Shown piece after piece: positions 40,083 through 48,743 of a stretch of 64,000 bases of DNA. The notes under the pieces are model-generated. The model ran no database searches and was not told where the DNA came from. It saw only the letters and a list, made by a program, of their open reading frames with translations. Position 1 is the stretch's first letter. Every line of letters begins with the position of its first letter. The position numbers and the translations under genes were made by a program. The DNA comes from Deltaproteobacteria bacterium (lineage in GTDB: Bacteria; Desulfobacterota; Syntrophia; Syntrophales; UBA2192), in contig JAAYEC010000030.1 in the NCBI GenBank assembly GCA_012728915.1, forward strand, positions 1-64,000, read 5' to 3'.

Positions 40083-40108
40083 TTCAAATCCACGACAGAG
40101 GTGAAACC

Positions 40109-40429
40109 ATGAAAAACTTTTTTGGCAAGGACAAGGAACCGGCATCGGTGGGGGCTTCGTCGCGGAACCCCTGGCCACTCGAACGGACCGACACAGGCTA
40201 TGACGCCGCGGCCATGAAGGACGCTATTCTCCACGACAAGGCGCATCCACTTCACGACGCCTATCAGAAGAACACGCATCCTCTTCACGAGCGGGCCGTC
40301 CGGGAGGTGCAGAGGCTCACCGAGATCGTCGTCGGGGAGCGGGGAGCTCCGAACAAAGCAGTAAAAGTCAACGCGCCGGCCGGCGTCTTCGATTTCTCGA
40401 ATTCTCACAAAGTAACCAGCAGGAGGTAA
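40109..40429 (+). CDS. Unknown element protein
   Basis: A 106-residue hydrophilic protein starting at ATG 40109 (MKNFFGKDKEPASV), with CAGAGGTG upstream. It contains two HPLH motifs (KAHPLHDAYQKNTHPLHERA) that could bind a metal. No family recognised. It is followed closely by a coiled-coil gene, likely in one operon leading into the terminase genes. Confidence 0.6.
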   Translation: MKNFFGKDKEPASVGASSRNPWPLERTDTGYDAAAMKDAILHDKAHPLHDAYQKNTHPLHERAVREVQRLTEIVVGERGAPNKAVKVNAPAGVFDFSNSHKVTSRR

Positions 40430-40433
40430 CCAG

Positions 40434-41069
40434 ATGGAAAAAGCGAAAAAGCAAATTGCCGACGAGATGGCCGTCTATGTCACGCCGAAACTATCGGATC
40501 ACGTCAAGGCCCTGGACAAGATCCGCCGGGAGCGGGCCGGAATCGAGAAACAGTTGAAGGAGCTAGAGGACAGAGCGGCCGGATCCCAGGCGGCCCTTGT
40601 ACAGGCCGAGGCGAAGGTCTCGGAGACGATCCTGGCCAACGGCAACCCTGGTGCTCACCTTCGCCAAGTCGAATTGAGAAGGGCCGAGATCGACGCATTT
40701 GGCCGCCAGGCCTCGAAACTTCGCCGGGACGACGCGGAGCTCGCGGAAAAAGAGAAAGCCGCCCTGAAGGCCCTGGAAAGCGTCCTGTGGGCTTCCCTGC
40801 TAGAGTATCGGAGCATCCTCGAGGATCGGGTCAAGGGCTTACTCGACGAATCGCTCGCGCTCATGGCCTCCTTCGAGTCCCAGGGGCTCGAGCTCTTCCA
40901 GCAGCATGGCCTGTGCGACCTGCTCCCCCGAGAGAAAGAGACAGGCCTCGGTCGTTTCCTGGCGTGCCAGGGCATTCCGGATCTGCTTGTTTCGTTCGTC
41001 GATCCCATCGGCGCTCATCAGAGCTACCTGGAGAGGAAAGAGGTCCGGCAGAGGCTCGGAGCCGCGTAG
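40434..41069 (+). CDS. Coiled-coil element protein of unknown function
   Basis: 211 residues. Residues about 25-150 are a long charged coiled coil (KLSDHVKALDKIRRERAGIEKQLKELEDR), and the C-terminal 60 are globular. An AGGAGG site precedes the ATG. Position between replication and packaging genes suggests a scaffold-like or regulatory role, but nothing in the sequence decides this. Confidence 0.65.
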   Translation: MEKAKKQIADEMAVYVTPKLSDHVKALDKIRRERAGIEKQLKELEDRAAGSQAALVQAEAKVSETILANGNPGAHLRQVELRRAEIDAFGRQASKLRRDDAELAEKEKAALKALESVLWASLLEYRSILEDRVKGLLDESLALMASFESQGLELFQQHGLCDLLPREKETGLGRFLACQGIPDLLVSFVDPIGAHQSYLERKEVRQRLGAA

Positions 41070-41071
41070 GG

Positions 41072-41126
41072 TTTCCTAGCATTGGAAACGTTTCCGATTT
41101 TTTTCCAATCGGTTTCCAAAGGGAAA
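41072..41126. promoter_or_regulatory. Cluster of TTTCC boxes, candidate packaging site
   Basis: TTTCC occurs at 41072, 41091, 41102 and 41113, and its complement GGAAA at 41084 and 41122: six copies in 55 bp. GGAAACGTTTCC (41084-41095) is a perfect palindrome. It lies directly upstream of the small terminase, where pac or cos recognition sites are often found. Confidence 0.45.
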
Positions 41127-41128
41127 GT

Positions 41129-41632
41129 ATGGCAAAGGCAACCATAAGCAGATTGAAAGTGAAAGAGCTCTACGACAAGGGGCTCAATCTTGCTGATATC
41201 GCAAGGGAAACAGGAAGCACGAAGGGCGCTATTTGCAAGGTGCTGAAACAGATGAACATTGCCGTCACAAAGGCGGCTTTGCCGGCGGCCGGTGCATACG
41301 TGGAGAAGAAAGAAACGGCCACGGATCACCTTCTTTTTCTGGTCGGGAAGATGAAGGACGAGCTCTCCTGGCTCGAGGAGGAAGTGCCGAGGGCGACGGA
41401 TCCGGAATACCGCGCCTGGCAGGCGCAGAAGATCGCCTTTTCGGGCGAGATGCGGAAGCTCATTACGGCCATTGGAGACATTGGCTATCGTTTGTTTCAG
41501 GCGAACGAGGTCGCAGAGGTTTTGCGGATCATAGACGAGGAAATCGGGCATGAGTCGGCCGAGTGCCAGGCAAGGATACGCGAGAGGATTAAACGCCGTC
41601 GAGATCTTCGATTCCCTGGTGGGGTCGATTGA
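41129..41632 (+). CDS. Terminase small subunit-like DNA-binding protein
   Basis: A 167-residue protein from ATG 41129 (MAKATISRLKVKELYDKG). The N-terminus is a helix-turn-helix (LNLADIARETGSTKGAICKVLKQMN) of the kind used by small terminases to recognise the packaging site. The rest is helical and suited to oligomerisation. It overlaps the large terminase by 83 bp. Assignment rests on position, size and the DNA-binding domain. Confidence 0.65.
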   Translation: MAKATISRLKVKELYDKGLNLADIARETGSTKGAICKVLKQMNIAVTKAALPAAGAYVEKKETATDHLLFLVGKMKDELSWLEEEVPRATDPEYRAWQAQKIAFSGEMRKLITAIGDIGYRLFQANEVAEVLRIIDEEIGHESAECQARIRERIKRRRDLRFPGGVD

Positions 41633-43160
41633 GCGTCGGGTCGGAGAGTCCCTGGATTTCAAGCGGTACCAGGCGGACCCCGTGGGCTTCGGCGAGGAGA
41701 TCCTGGGCGAGCGGTTCACGGATGACGTGAAGGTCATGATGGAGAGCGTCAGGGACAATATTATCACGCTTGCGAGGTCGGCGAATGCCGTGGGCAAGAC
41801 CCACGGGGCGGCCCGGGTGGCGATCTGGTTTTACAAGTGCTTCGGCAATTGCCAGGTCTACACGGCCGCGGCCCCTCCGGAGTCGAACCTCCGGAACCTC
41901 TTATGGGGCGAGATTGGGAGCATCATCGAGAGGCACCCGGATCTGTTCAAGCGTGACGAGGTGAAAAATCTCCATGTCTCCCGCTCGGCTCAATCGTTTC
42001 TGACAGGCGTGACGATCCCCACGTCGGGCTCCGAGGCACAGCGAGAAGCGAAGTTTTCCGGCAAGCACAGCCCCAACCTGCTTTTCGTCGTCGACGAAGG
42101 CGACGCCGTGCCGGATGAAGTCTTTCGCGGGATCGAGAGCTGCATGTCCGGGGGCCACGCTCGGCTTCTGATCATGCTGAATCCGCGCGCCGAGGCCGGC
42201 GAGGCCTACCGGATGAGCCGGGACCGAAAGGCGAAGGTCGTTTCGCTTTCGGCCTTCAATCATCCGAACGTCGTGGAGGGCCGTGACGTGATCCCTGGCG
42301 CCGTGACACGCGAAACGACGGTGCGCAGGATCAACCAATGGTGCCGGCCCCTGGCAGAGGGCGAGCCCGTCGACGGCGAGTGCTTCGAGCTCCCTGGGTT
42401 CCTCGAGGGCGCCGTCGCCTCGACACAGGACGGGCAATCGTATGATCCCCTCCGGCCTGGATGGTACAAGGTCATGGAACCGGCTTTCTCGTACATGGTC
42501 CTGGGCCAGTACCCTTCGAAGGGAAGCGCGCAGTTGATCTCCCGTGCTTGGGTCATCCAGGCCCGGCAGAGGTGGGACGCCTACGTCGCGGAGCACGGGG
42601 AGCAGCCGCCGCAGTATTCCATGGCGGTCATGGGCCTGGACGTCGGGGAGTACGGCTCCGATTCGAACGCCGCCTGCTTCCGGTCCGGCGGTTTCGTGGA
42701 GCGGCTCACGACCTGGGGCGGCATCGACACGATCCAGACGGCCGACCGGGCCATCGGTCTTTATCGAGAGCGCAACGCCCTGCGGTGCAACGTCGATGCG
42801 ACGGGCATAGGGGCGGGAGTGGCGCCGTACATGGCGCGCCAGGGATGTTCGGCCGTTCCCGTCAAGGTCGCGAGCTCGCCGACGCAGAAAACAGATATGG
42901 GCGAATTTCAGATCTTGCGGGATCAGCTATGGTGGGCCTGCCGTGAATGGCTCCGTGCGGATCCGGGCGCGATGCTCCCGCCCGATGAGTCCCTGGCCGA
43001 GGAGCTCCTGGTTCCGACCTATGAGATCAAGAATGGAAAGATCCGCGTGATGTCGAAGGACACGATGCGCGAGCTCCTAAGGCGATCGCCCGACCGGGCG
43101 GACGCCCTGTGCCTGACGTTCCTGGCCGGCGGCTTCTTCGCGGAGTGCGATTTACGATGA
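41550..43160 (+). CDS. Terminase large subunit
   Basis: A 536-residue packaging motor. The ATPase has a Walker A variant (SANAVGKTHGA, K83) and Walker B (LLFVVDEGDAV, D182/E183). The C-terminal RNase H-like nuclease has acidic residues in GLDVGEYGSDSNA, NVDATGIGAG and SPDRADALCLTF. Complete length suggests it is functional. A large terminase without portal or capsid genes is unusual for a prophage, and on a satellite would let the element redirect packaging into a helper's heads. Confidence 0.9.
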   Translation: MSRPSARQGYARGLNAVEIFDSLVGSIERRVGESLDFKRYQADPVGFGEEILGERFTDDVKVMMESVRDNIITLARSANAVGKTHGAARVAIWFYKCFGNCQVYTAAAPPESNLRNLLWGEIGSIIERHPDLFKRDEVKNLHVSRSAQSFLTGVTIPTSGSEAQREAKFSGKHSPNLLFVVDEGDAVPDEVFRGIESCMSGGHARLLIMLNPRAEAGEAYRMSRDRKAKVVSLSAFNHPNVVEGRDVIPGAVTRETTVRRINQWCRPLAEGEPVDGECFELPGFLEGAVASTQDGQSYDPLRPGWYKVMEPAFSYMVLGQYPSKGSAQLISRAWVIQARQRWDAYVAEHGEQPPQYSMAVMGLDVGEYGSDSNAACFRSGGFVERLTTWGGIDTIQTADRAIGLYRERNALRCNVDATGIGAGVAPYMARQGCSAVPVKVASSPTQKTDMGEFQILRDQLWWACREWLRADPGAMLPPDESLAEELLVPTYEIKNGKIRVMSKDTMRELLRRSPDRADALCLTFLAGGFFAECDLR

Positions 43161-43170
43161 CGGGGGTTTT

Positions 43171-43857
43171 ATGAACACGTTCGAAAAGAAGATTGCTTTC
43201 TGTGGAGATGTTTACTGGGTGAATCCCGAGACAGGAGCGGAATACGCCAGGCTTGCGGCAGGCGTGCAGTTTCCCGGCAAGAAGCCGGGCTTCGCCTGTG
43301 TCCTGGGCGAGACGGAGATCCGGGACGCTGCCGGCCTGGGCCGGAATTACTATCTCCTCGCGGAAATCGAGGAAGCAGGGCTCCAGACATTCATCGAGCG
43401 GGTCTACGAGCTCACGCAGATCTTCTCCATCGTTGACGTCTATGGGGATCCGAACGACCGGACGGCCCAGGAGTTCCTCTACGCGTTCAACCGGGAGTTG
43501 CAGGAGAGGCGCCAGCGGGGTTTTTATCTCTCGAGGCCCCCGCTGTTGGGCGAGAAGGGGCAATTCGAGCATCTATGCCAGGTGATCTTCAAGCACGTCA
43601 GGGCGGGGAAAAAGACCCTGCACTTCGGACCCGCGAGCAAGCTGCCGGCGTATCTCCTGGAATTCGGCCAGGAGCAGATCCGCAGCGGCAAGCCGGATGA
43701 CTTCCCGGCTATCGCGGCGCTCGGCTATGTCCTGACGGCCCTGGACACCTGGCAGGCCTGGAGGCCGGAGACGCGAATGAGAGCCGCAGTGGACTACGAT
43801 CCGTTCGATTCTTCGTCCTGGGATCGCCAGCCGTCGGATCGTGAGATCTTCAAATAG
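43171..43857 (+). CDS. Unknown protein after the large terminase
   Basis: A 228-residue mixed alpha/beta protein (KKIAFCGDVYWVNPETGAEYARLAAGVQFPG...). It is not a portal by size or sequence. It is 10 bp downstream of the large terminase and likely cotranscribed. The last part (DDFPAIAALGYVLTALDTW) ends in a way reminiscent of terminase C-termini but lacks nuclease motifs. Function unknown. Confidence 0.6.
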   Translation: MNTFEKKIAFCGDVYWVNPETGAEYARLAAGVQFPGKKPGFACVLGETEIRDAAGLGRNYYLLAEIEEAGLQTFIERVYELTQIFSIVDVYGDPNDRTAQEFLYAFNRELQERRQRGFYLSRPPLLGEKGQFEHLCQVIFKHVRAGKKTLHFGPASKLPAYLLEFGQEQIRSGKPDDFPAIAALGYVLTALDTWQAWRPETRMRAAVDYDPFDSSSWDRQPSDREIFK

Positions 43858-44015
43858 GCCCCGATCCTTTGAAAATGCGGATTTCGGCAGATTTCCAGGA
43901 AAAGCGACGCGTTTAAACGGCCCAGGAGCGATTTTCTCGGGTCGGTCCGATAGATGACCTTCAGGGAAAAAGATCGCAACAACGGGGGCCGCCAGGCACG
44001 CGAGGTGAAGCCATG

Positions 44016-44237
44016 ATGAGCGAGTATGAGACCAGATTGCGCGAGGCTGTTCGATCCCTGTTCCCTCTAGAGATGAAACCTATCAGGGGAGAACGCAACC
44101 CGAAAACGAGCCCGGCCATAGGAGCGATCCGGCTCGAGTCCGCGAAACTCCTTGAGGCCGAGGATCTGAGGATCTTGTTTTCAGGCGGAGGCGGAGAGCC
44201 TTCAGTATCATCACAATTCAACGACAGGAGGTTTTGA
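44016..44237 (+). CDS. Unknown small element protein
   Basis: 73-74 residues depending on which of two adjacent ATG codons is used (44013 or 44016). GAGGTGAAG lies just before them. Sequence MSEYETRLREAVRSLFPLEMKPIRGE has no recognised domain. It is followed 3 bp later by another small gene. Confidence 0.5.
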   Translation: MSEYETRLREAVRSLFPLEMKPIRGERNPKTSPAIGAIRLESAKLLEAEDLRILFSGGGGEPSVSSQFNDRRF

Positions 44238-44240
44238 AAG

Positions 44241-44546
44241 ATGGGAAGTGTAGCCAGGACAGTTTCGAAACCGTTCGAGTGGGTCGGCCAGGCAGCAAGC
44301 AACGTGATCAGCAGCATCGGTGGTCTCCTCACGCCGCAGATGCCCGAGATCCCGACCATGACGTCAACGCCGCCGGCGGAGCCGGCCGGCCCGGGCGCCT
44401 CCGCAAGCGAATCGAGTGAGGCCCAGGCCGAGCGCCTCCGGGTCCTAGCGGCCGCGAGGAGGAAGAAAACGCAGACCCTTCTCACTGGAGCCCAGGGACT
44501 CACAGGCACGGCCGGGGTGGCACGCAAAAAATTACTTGGGGAGTGA
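44241..44546 (+). CDS. Small phage-type protein, possible virion component
   Basis: 101 residues: an N-terminal helical part with small residues (SVARTVSKPFEWVGQAASNV), a Pro-rich centre, and a C-terminus ending KKTQTLLTGAQGLTGTAGVARKKLLGE. I recall this kind of C-terminal signature (TxLTG ... KxLLG) from small proteins encoded next to structural genes of podovirus-like phages. If right, it is the only hint of a structural gene here. An AGGAGG site precedes the ATG. Confidence 0.5.
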   Translation: MGSVARTVSKPFEWVGQAASNVISSIGGLLTPQMPEIPTMTSTPPAEPAGPGASASESSEAQAERLRVLAAARRKKTQTLLTGAQGLTGTAGVARKKLLGE

Positions 44547-44552
44547 TCAGGG

Positions 44553-44765
44553 CTACTCCGAGGCGGAGAGCAAGGACTCCGCTTCTTCCCTGGAAACTTC
44601 CGGCATGTTGAGCCAGACCTTGAGGCGGGTATGCGAATCGTCGATCGGGACCAGCTTCGTGAAGGACTCGACGCGGAACGCCGTTCTCGAGGTCTTGTCC
44701 CAGGCGAAAACTCGGCCGGAGGAGTTTGTCCTAAACGAAAGATTTTCGGGGAGCTTGCCTGCCAT
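44553..44765 (-). CDS. Unknown 70-residue partner of the ribbon-helix-helix gene
   Basis: Starts at ATG 44765 with AAAGGAGGA eight bases before. The product (MAGKLPENLSFRTNSSGRVFAWDKTSRTAFRV...) looks beta-rich then helical. It follows the ribbon-helix-helix gene by 14 bp on the same strand, so they form a two-gene unit. This could be a toxin-antitoxin pair or a regulator with a modulator; nothing in the sequence decides. Confidence 0.55.
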   Translation of the reverse strand: MAGKLPENLSFRTNSSGRVFAWDKTSRTAFRVESFTKLVPIDDSHTRLKVWLNMPEVSREEAESLLSASE

Positions 44766-44779
44766 GGAGGGTCCTCCTT

Positions 44780-44968
44780 TCAAGGTTTCAATTTGGAAGT
44801 GGTCTTTTTGAGATGCCCTTTTTCCTTCAGCCATTCGATGATAATCATCTCGCTTTGCTGTGAGAGGGTACGGTAGCCCTCGTCGGCTATCTTTTGAAGC
44901 AACTTCTTGACTTCGGAAGAGGTCCGAAACCCGATGTATTCGTCCTTTGCCATGACTTCTTTTTCCAT
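44780..44968 (-). CDS. Ribbon-helix-helix (Arc/MetJ-type) regulator
   Basis: A 62-residue protein (57 from a second ATG at 44953). The sheet strand YIGFRTSSEV, then helices KKLLQKIADEG and LSQQSEMIIIEWLKEKG, match small RHH DNA-binding proteins. A perfect palindrome lies 22 bp upstream of its start and is the likely operator. It is transcribed against the integrase direction and may be the element's repressor or an antitoxin. Confidence 0.7.
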   Translation of the reverse strand: MEKEVMAKDEYIGFRTSSEVKKLLQKIADEGYRTLSQQSEMIIIEWLKEKGHLKKTTSKLKP

Positions 44969-44990
44969 AATTTTACAACCCCATCAATGA

Positions 44991-45013
44991 TATATATTGT
45001 TTGACAATATATA
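44991..45013. promoter_or_regulatory. Perfect palindromic operator between divergent genes
   Basis: TATATATTGT and ACAATATATA form a perfect 10-bp inverted repeat around TTG. On the plus strand TTGACA lies inside it (45001-45006); on the minus strand it is just upstream of the ribbon-helix-helix gene. It is well placed for autoregulation and for control of the divergent genes. Confidence 0.7.
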
Positions 45014-45084
45014 CTACTTGGTGTAAAGAAAAATCAAGGTCAATTTCCCGAACCGCAGGCCATGATACAAAAAGAAGAACGAAA

Positions 45085-45152
45085 GCCTGAGATCCCCACG
45101 GCGGCGACGCCTGGGCGGGCACTTGCGGCCCGGGGAAGATCTCAGGCATTTT
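45085..45152 (+). other. Stem-loop with U-rich tail: attenuator or small RNA
   Basis: GCCTGAGATC (45085-45094) and GATCTCAGGC (45138-45147) form a perfect 10-bp stem, with CCCC/GGGG pairs inside and a GC-rich loop, followed by ATTTTTA. It lies between the operator palindrome and the 69-residue gene, so it could end a short transcript before the integrase genes. Confidence 0.5.
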
Positions 45153-45178
45153 TACTTTCACAGCAAGGAGGTTTGAGC

Positions 45179-45388
45179 ATGGAAAAGCGTTTTGATGTAG
45201 GGGCGGTCATGACGGATCTCACACTGACAAAGGCATCACTGGAAGTCCTGGAGCATATCTGGCAATCGGCAGAGATGGGCACGGAGGACCGTATGCTCGC
45301 GGCTTCGGTCATCACTCTGGATGCAGTCAGGCGAGCCGTCCAGGACATCGAAGGGGTCATGGGAGAACTGAAGGCTTTGGAGGCTTGA
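45179..45388 (+). CDS. Unknown 69-residue element protein
   Basis: MEKRFDVGAVMTDLTLTKASLEVLEH... preceded by a perfect AAGGAGG ribosome site. All-helical, no known family. It lies 26 bp upstream of the integrase gene and is probably cotranscribed with it, so a role in recombination or its control is possible. Confidence 0.65.
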   Translation: MEKRFDVGAVMTDLTLTKASLEVLEHIWQSAEMGTEDRMLAASVITLDAVRRAVQDIEGVMGELKALEA

Positions 45389-45414
45389 AGGGAGGGCCTG
45401 AAAGGAGGTAATTC

Positions 45415-46665
<1,251 letters not shown>

Positions 46666-46687
46666 AAGATATTCGGCTGTCTATGTT

Positions 46688-46764
46688 TGGTGCGCCCGGC
46701 ACGACTCGAACGTGCGACCAACAGATTCGAAGTCTGCGACTCTATCCATCTGAGCTACGGGCGC
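46688..46764 (-). tRNA. tRNA-Arg (anticodon UCG)
   Basis: Acceptor GCGCCCG pairs with CGGGCGC, the anticodon loop is CTTCGAA (TCG), the T-loop is CGTTCGAGTC, and CCA is encoded. Confidence 0.96.
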
Positions 46765-46784
46765 TTTATTGCCCGTTTTATTCC

Positions 46785-46862
46785 TGGGGTGAGTGGAGGG
46801 ACTTGAACCCTCAACCTTCGGGGCCACAACCCGACACTCTAACCACTTGAGCTACACCCACC
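46785..46862 (-). tRNA. tRNA-His (anticodon GUG)
   Basis: The extra G-1 pairs with C73 as is typical for tRNA-His; acceptor GTGGGTG pairs with CACTCAC; anticodon loop TTGTGGC (GTG); CCA encoded. Confidence 0.96.
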
Positions 46863-46870
46863 GTCTTATC

Positions 46871-46947
46871 TGGCGCGCCTGCAGGGATTCGAACCCGGGA
46901 CCCTCGGATTAGAAGTCCGATGCTCTATCCAGCTGAGCTACAGGCGC
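46871..46947 (-). tRNA. tRNA-Arg (anticodon UCU)
   Basis: Acceptor GCGCCTG pairs with CAGGCGC, the anticodon loop is CTTCTAA (TCT), the T-loop is GGTTCGAATC, and CCA is encoded. First gene of the tRNA cluster. Confidence 0.96.
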
Positions 46948-46974
46948 ACGTGACGATCCCATCGCGAAGAGGCA

Positions 46975-47003
46975 TTAATAAATGCTTTGCCCGGTTTTGT
47001 CAA
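46975..47003 (-). promoter_or_regulatory. Promoter of the Arg-His-Arg-Lys tRNA cluster
   Basis: On the minus strand TTGACA (46998-47003), 17 bases, TATTAA (46975-46980), about 28 bp upstream of the first tRNA. Confidence 0.88.
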
Positions 47004-47027
47004 GCTGGATTTCATTTTTTTATATCC

Positions 47028-48650
47028 TCACCGCAGGACGAACCCCACGGTCCCCTCGAACCGGTACCCCCTGCGGCCCATCCCCTCGCCGGCGGCGTCG
47101 GTCGTGAAGTAGTGACGGCCCGTTTCGGCATTGAACCAGCAGTACAGCTCCCTCGTGCCGGGAAGGCGGATCGTGGCGATGTTGCCGACGCTTCCCCCGT
47201 AGATGTAGCCCTGGAGGTTCTTGCGGCCCCCGCTGCGCAGCGCGGAGTAGTAGTGATCGCCGATCGAGGGGTTGTACCAGCGGTGAAGCTCGGCGGTGCC
47301 CGCCGTCCCCGGCCCGTAGAGCCGGAAGGCGGGCCCCGTCCGGCGGTAGGCACCGATGTACCGGGGATCCTCCTTCTCCGGCTGGGCGGTATAGAGGATG
47401 TCCTCTCCGCGGGTGAAGCGCCACACCGCAAGATGCCTCGGCGCCGCCTCCCCGGAGATGCCGAACGAAACGGGGATGCGGACGGTTCCGCCGTTGGACG
47501 AGATCGTCACCTGGTCCGTGTAGGGCCCCGGTTTGAGATCGGCGAGCGTCATCCGGACCGTGACGAAATCCGTCTCCCGCGTGGTCGTGCCCGAGAGGGG
47601 AGCCAGCCTAATCCAGGCCGCAGGGGGAGTCGTCACCCGGTCGTCCCGCACGGAGACTCCCTCGAGAATCACGGCGCCCTCCACAACCTGCAGATGGAGG
47701 CTGTGGGGTCCATCGGAAAGGCGTTCGGAAACGGCTGCCTCGAACCGGCCGCCGTCGGTCTCCTCGAGGCTTACTTCCCTCGGGGGCTGCTCGTCGACGG
47801 ATGACCTCAGCAGGATCGTCTCCGAGGCCCCCCTGCCGGTCAGAACGACCTCCGCCCCCGGGATCCGGATCCGCAGGGCGCACCCGACACCGGACGCTTT
47901 CGGGTAGCCCTTCTCGGCCGTCCAGGGTCCCGAGAGCTGCAGCGCGTCCTTGAGCTCCGCCGGAGCCGCATAGGGCCTGCCGGCCTGCAGCGATTCGTTG
48001 TACAGCGAGAAGTAGCGGATCCCGCCCGCTCCGGGAGCCGTCCCGGTGCCCCCCGGGAAGGCCTGCCAGCGAAGCACGCCGGCGCCCGAATTGGAAACCC
48101 GTATCGTACGTGTGATCTCCCGGACGGGCTCCGTCTCCCCCAGGTCGATGCCCCGCGGTTCCACCTCCAGGACGGGCCTCGAAGCGGTGTCTGCCAGCCG
48201 GAACCTCAGAAACAGGGTCCTCCCGCCCTCGTCGGATTCGATGCGCAGGGCCTCCCGCCAGGGCCCGTCGGCCAGCGTCCGCCTCATGACCAGGACACGG
48301 CCTCCTGACGCAATCCGGAGCTGCATGGGATGCTCGTCTGCGCCCGACTCCCCCCTGAGGGAGTCGAGCGTCACGTCGACCCTGGAGGGGGAGGCGCCGG
48401 ATTCTCCGGAAAGCCGCGCCTGCCGGGGTTCCCAGCCGGCAGGGGCCTCGATCGTCCAACGGATGCTCCCCGCCGCGGTGTTCGCGATCCGGAACTGGGC
48501 CCGGCCCGACTCCCCCGGGCCCAGGACCCCGAGATCGATCTCGCGGGCCGAGAGGCCGAGCGCCGCCTCGGCGCTTGACACCCGCCAGAGCGTCAGCGCC
48601 GCCAGCAGTGCGAAAAGGACCGATGCCACGGGTCTCGAACAGTGCGTCAT
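47028..48650 (-). CDS. Secreted BACON/ASPM-like and DUF5648-like repeat protein
   Basis: A 540-residue exported protein from ATG 48650 with signal peptide VASVLFALLAALTLWRVSSAEA. Two Ig-like segments of the BACON or choice-of-anchor type follow (LSAREIDLGVLGPGESGRAQFRIANTA; VEPRGIDLGETEPVREITRTIRVSN). The C-terminal 110 residues resemble DUF5648, with repeated Y/W-rich units (LHRWYNPSIGDHYYSA; LYCWFNAETGRHYFTTDA). Such proteins are extracellular, perhaps binding sugars or surfaces. A frame extending to 48875 is ignored because it lacks a signal peptide there. Confidence 0.7.
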   Translation of the reverse strand: MTHCSRPVASVLFALLAALTLWRVSSAEAALGLSAREIDLGVLGPGESGRAQFRIANTAAGSIRWTIEAPAGWEPRQARLSGESGASPSRVDVTLDSLRGESGADEHPMQLRIASGGRVLVMRRTLADGPWREALRIESDEGGRTLFLRFRLADTASRPVLEVEPRGIDLGETEPVREITRTIRVSNSGAGVLRWQAFPGGTGTAPGAGGIRYFSLYNESLQAGRPYAAPAELKDALQLSGPWTAEKGYPKASGVGCALRIRIPGAEVVLTGRGASETILLRSSVDEQPPREVSLEETDGGRFEAAVSERLSDGPHSLHLQVVEGAVILEGVSVRDDRVTTPPAAWIRLAPLSGTTTRETDFVTVRMTLADLKPGPYTDQVTISSNGGTVRIPVSFGISGEAAPRHLAVWRFTRGEDILYTAQPEKEDPRYIGAYRRTGPAFRLYGPGTAGTAELHRWYNPSIGDHYYSALRSGGRKNLQGYIYGGSVGNIATIRLPGTRELYCWFNAETGRHYFTTDAAGEGMGRRGYRFEGTVGFVLR

Positions 48651-48743
48651 GACAGGTTCCTGGCCCAAGGCGGGCGACGGATCTCTTCCCCCTTCGCTCG
48701 AAAATGCTTGACAGACACGCCCCCCGCGTATAGAAGGACAGCC

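Noticed and set aside
43171-43857. Portal protein after the large terminase
   Set aside because: 228 residues is less than half of normal portal length and the sequence shows no portal features.
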